From IMG/VR virus record IMGVR_UViG_3300047409_000204, positions 1-21,220 of that record: a DNA stretch of 21,220 nucleotides, one strand, 5' to 3'. A model generated the notes under the pieces. It was given only the letters and a program-made list of their open reading frames with translations, had not been told where the DNA came from and did no database searches. This DNA comes from a virus. Of the stretch, positions 19,362 to 21,220 are shown piece by piece (position 1 is the stretch's first letter; each line of letters begins with the position of its first letter). A program made the position numbers and the translations under genes.

Positions 19362-20264
19362 GTGGCAACGAAGCCGAAGAAGCCGACGATCAATCCGGCA
19401 AACCTGGCCGGTGCGAGGCTGTCGCTCTCCCCCGCGTTCCTGAAGCTCGCCGGCAAGACCCCCAACTCTGGGCTTGCCGGAAGCCGTCTTCAGAACTCTC
19501 CGGCGTTCATGGCGCTTGCCCAGCAACAGGCGGCACAGGCCGCTGCGCCCCAAGCGGCAGGCGGAGGCAGCGTCAACGGCGACATCTCCACTGCCGACCC
19601 TCGCGACTCGACGTTCGGCGCCGGTCTTGCCGGTCTGCTCGGGCAGATCCAGGCGCAGCGCACGGCGATCCAGGGCGCCGACCAGCTCGACCAGCAGCAG
19701 TACGGCGAGAACCAGAAGACCCTCGCCGCCAACCGTGCGACATCGCTGGACAACACGGCGACGAACGCGAACCGTGAGGGCCTGTTCTACAGCGGCCAAC
19801 TCGGTAAGCGGCAGGGCGACGTGAACGCGACCTATGACGCACAGGCCACGGGTGAGACGACGGCGCTCCAGCAGCGTCAACAGGCCCGCCAGTCGCAGCT
19901 TCAGCAGATCGGCCAGATCAGCGCCGACGCATCCTCGCCGTATGGCTACACGGCCACGGGCGATGCGGGCACGAGCTTCTACAACCTGCTCCGCGACGCC
20001 GCCGACCGGCGCGTGTCGCAGGGCTTCGCCGACACGCCCGCCTCGGTTCCGAATGTGGCATCGGGCGCGACCGCCGCTGGTGTCGGTCCGACGCCGACGA
20101 TCGCGAAGCCCACGGGCGGCGTGAAGCTCCCCACCTACAAGCCGAGTACGCCGTCCGCCGCGAAGCCGAAGGTCGCCAAGCCGAAGGCGATCCACGGCTC
20201 CTCGACGGTGAACCTGAACCGCTTGCAGGGGTCGGCTCGCGGCGTCTCACTCGGAGGCCGCTAG
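19362..20264 (+). CDS. Ala/Gln-rich putative ejection (internal virion) protein
   Basis: A 300-residue protein from a GTG start at 19362, without a clear ribosome binding site. The N-terminus is basic (MATKPKKPTINPANLAG) and has two related segments: residues 15-30 (LAGARLSLSPAFLKLA) and 38-53 (LAGSRLQNSPAFMALA), 11 of 16 identical. The centre is Gln/Ala-rich and helical (AGLLGQIQAQRTAIQGADQL, then QQRQQARQSQLQQIGQIS). GLFYSGQLGKRQGDV at about residues 139-153 is a recurrent motif of such proteins. The tail is Lys/Pro-rich. Composition and place fit proteins injected with DNA by podoviruses; this is inference. Confidence 0.65.
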   Translation: MATKPKKPTINPANLAGARLSLSPAFLKLAGKTPNSGLAGSRLQNSPAFMALAQQQAAQAAAPQAAGGGSVNGDISTADPRDSTFGAGLAGLLGQIQAQRTAIQGADQLDQQQYGENQKTLAANRATSLDNTATNANREGLFYSGQLGKRQGDVNATYDAQATGETTALQQRQQARQSQLQQIGQISADASSPYGYTATGDAGTSFYNLLRDAADRRVSQGFADTPASVPNVASGATAAGVGPTPTIAKPTGGVKLPTYKPSTPSAAKPKVAKPKAIHGSSTVNLNRLQGSARGVSLGGR

Positions 20265-21220
20265 ATGCCCACCGCCCCCAAGGCCAGCCTCTCGTCCCGC
20301 GCCGCCCGCGACCCCGCCCTCCTGAAGCGCGTGCTCGCAAACCCGAACCTGCGCTACAAGCTCCCGTCATCGATGCTGTCGGTGGCTCAGCGTCGGGCGC
20401 GCACGAACGCCCAGGCGTCGAAGGCGAAGGCACAGACGACTGCGGCGCTCGCCGACCCGACCACCCCGCTCTCGGGCGTGAACCTGATCGGCGTGGCGAA
20501 CCAGACGGTGAACGGCGCCTACGACCCCCAGGTGGCGGAGGCGGACCGGCAGACCAAGCAGGCGATCAGCCAGCGCGACAACTCGATCCGGCAGACCGGT
20601 GGGATCTACGACACGATCGCCAAGTACCAGACGGCGGCGCTGAACGCTCAGAACACGCAGCAGCAGTCGGGCGCACAGGCGACCGCGGGGATCACCACGG
20701 CGGCGCTCGGCCAGTTGACCGCCGCACAGGCGCAGCAGCAGGCCCAGGCGGCGAAGGACGCGCAGATCCGGGGTACCGGACTGGACGGTGGGGCGAACGC
20801 CCTGGCCGCCGACCGCGCGGCTTCGGCGTCGAACTCGGTGACGACGCGCGGGCAGATCGCCGGTGACGCCCAGGCTGCGAACGCCCAGACGAACAACGCG
20901 GTGCTCGGCGGGATCGGTGCCGCCACCCAGCAGCACCGCGGCGAGGTGCAGGACAACCTGCGCTCGTCGACCAAGAGCACGCTCGACAAGCTAGCTTCCG
21001 ACCGTTCAAGCATCCTCGGCGCGAAGGGATCGGCGCTCGCGAAGGAGATCCTCGCGCTGCGCCAGCAGGCGACCGACGAGTACTACACCAGCGCCGGCCT
21101 CGGCCTGAAGGCGGCCACCGCCACCCAGGACTCGAAGGACAAGGCCGCGTCGCTGAAGCAGTCCTCGGAGGACAAGAAGGCCAGCCGCGACGCGCAGAAC
21201 AAGAAGTGGGGCCGCACCCT
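20265..21220 (+). CDS. Ala/Gln-rich putative ejection protein, cut by the window end
   Basis: GGAGG lies seven bases before ATG 20265. The frame stays open for 318 codons to the window edge. The N-terminus is basic (KASLSSRAARDPALLKRVLA), followed by long low-complexity helices rich in Ala, Gln and Thr (ITTAALGQLTAAQAQQQAQA, then ATQQHRGEVQDNL) and a Lys/Asp-rich region (TQDSKDKAASLKQSSEDKKA). Composition resembles the preceding protein and podovirus ejection proteins. A catalytic domain may lie beyond the window. The 3' end is missing, not broken. Confidence 0.7.
   Translation, partial: MPTAPKASLSSRAARDPALLKRVLANPNLRYKLPSSMLSVAQRRARTNAQASKAKAQTTAALADPTTPLSGVNLIGVANQTVNGAYDPQVAEADRQTKQAISQRDNSIRQTGGIYDTIAKYQTAALNAQNTQQQSGAQATAGITTAALGQLTAAQAQQQAQAAKDAQIRGTGLDGGANALAADRAASASNSVTTRGQIAGDAQAANAQTNNAVLGGIGAATQQHRGEVQDNLRSSTKSTLDKLASDRSSILGAKGSALAKEILALRQQATDEYYTSAGLGLKAATATQDSKDKAASLKQSSEDKKASRDAQNKKWGRT

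Noticed and set aside
1-21220. tRNA genes, CRISPR arrays, insertion sequences, integrase or attachment site
   Set aside because: None was found by reading; no cloverleaf-like sequence, no regularly spaced repeats, no transposase or recombinase motifs.

Overview
The window looks like about 21 kb of a high-GC, double-stranded DNA tailed bacteriophage (or prophage) genome, most likely from an actinobacterial host. The supporting signs are strongly G+C-biased third codon positions, a DUF6197-like gene, leaderless-type promoters, GGAGG ribosome binding sites and many tiny overlapping genes. Virion genes suggest a short-tailed (podovirus-like) phage with a P22-type head: a large P22-like portal, a separate scaffold, a capsid protein with a beta insertion, an adaptor and a beta-propeller-like stabilisation protein, followed by Ala/Gln-rich ejection-type proteins. 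No integrase, repressor, tRNA, CRISPR array or insertion sequence is visible, and no tail sheath or tape-measure gene appears before the window ends. I cannot name the phage or the host genus.

Layout. Positions 1-450 are structure-rich and gene-poor, with paired hairpins and one possible 32-residue membrane peptide. Positions 450-1580 form a leftward block. A leaderless 118-residue protein and a 29-residue partner end at a hairpin terminator (1087-1114). A second promoter then drives four tiny genes (64, 31, 49 and 24 residues, two of them single-span membrane peptides), ending at a bidirectional terminator (455-489). Positions 1581-2010 are a divergent control region. Both outward promoters have -35 and -10 boxes separated by 17 bases, place the predicted transcription start on the ATG, and carry one copy of a shared operator-like motif in the spacer.

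Positions 2011-5940 are a rightward early cassette of twelve genes in which every junction overlaps. It holds a DUF6197-like protein, a helix-turn-helix protein, small membrane and zinc-ribbon proteins, a DNA cytosine-5 methyltransferase, an HNH endonuclease and a RuvC-like resolvase. The terminase large subunit follows at 5957-7549. It is followed by a zinc-knuckle/coiled-coil protein, a small beta protein and a large SGNH-hydrolase tailspike or fibre candidate (8249-10081). A third leaderless-type promoter with an overlapping palindrome lies at 10109-10146. It would drive the late block: two small genes, a membrane/coiled-coil protein, portal, scaffold, major capsid protein, a post-capsid terminator, a decoration-like protein, adaptor, stabilisation protein, two small fibre-like proteins and two ejection-like proteins, the last cut by the window end.

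How they could work together (inference): the divergent region sets the early decision through a common DNA-binding regulator. The cassette supplies DNA modification, nicking and junction resolution before packaging. The terminase fills the P22-type head, and the hydrolase-bearing fibre probably modifies a host surface polymer on adsorption. Gene functions are read from motifs and order only; no database search was possible.
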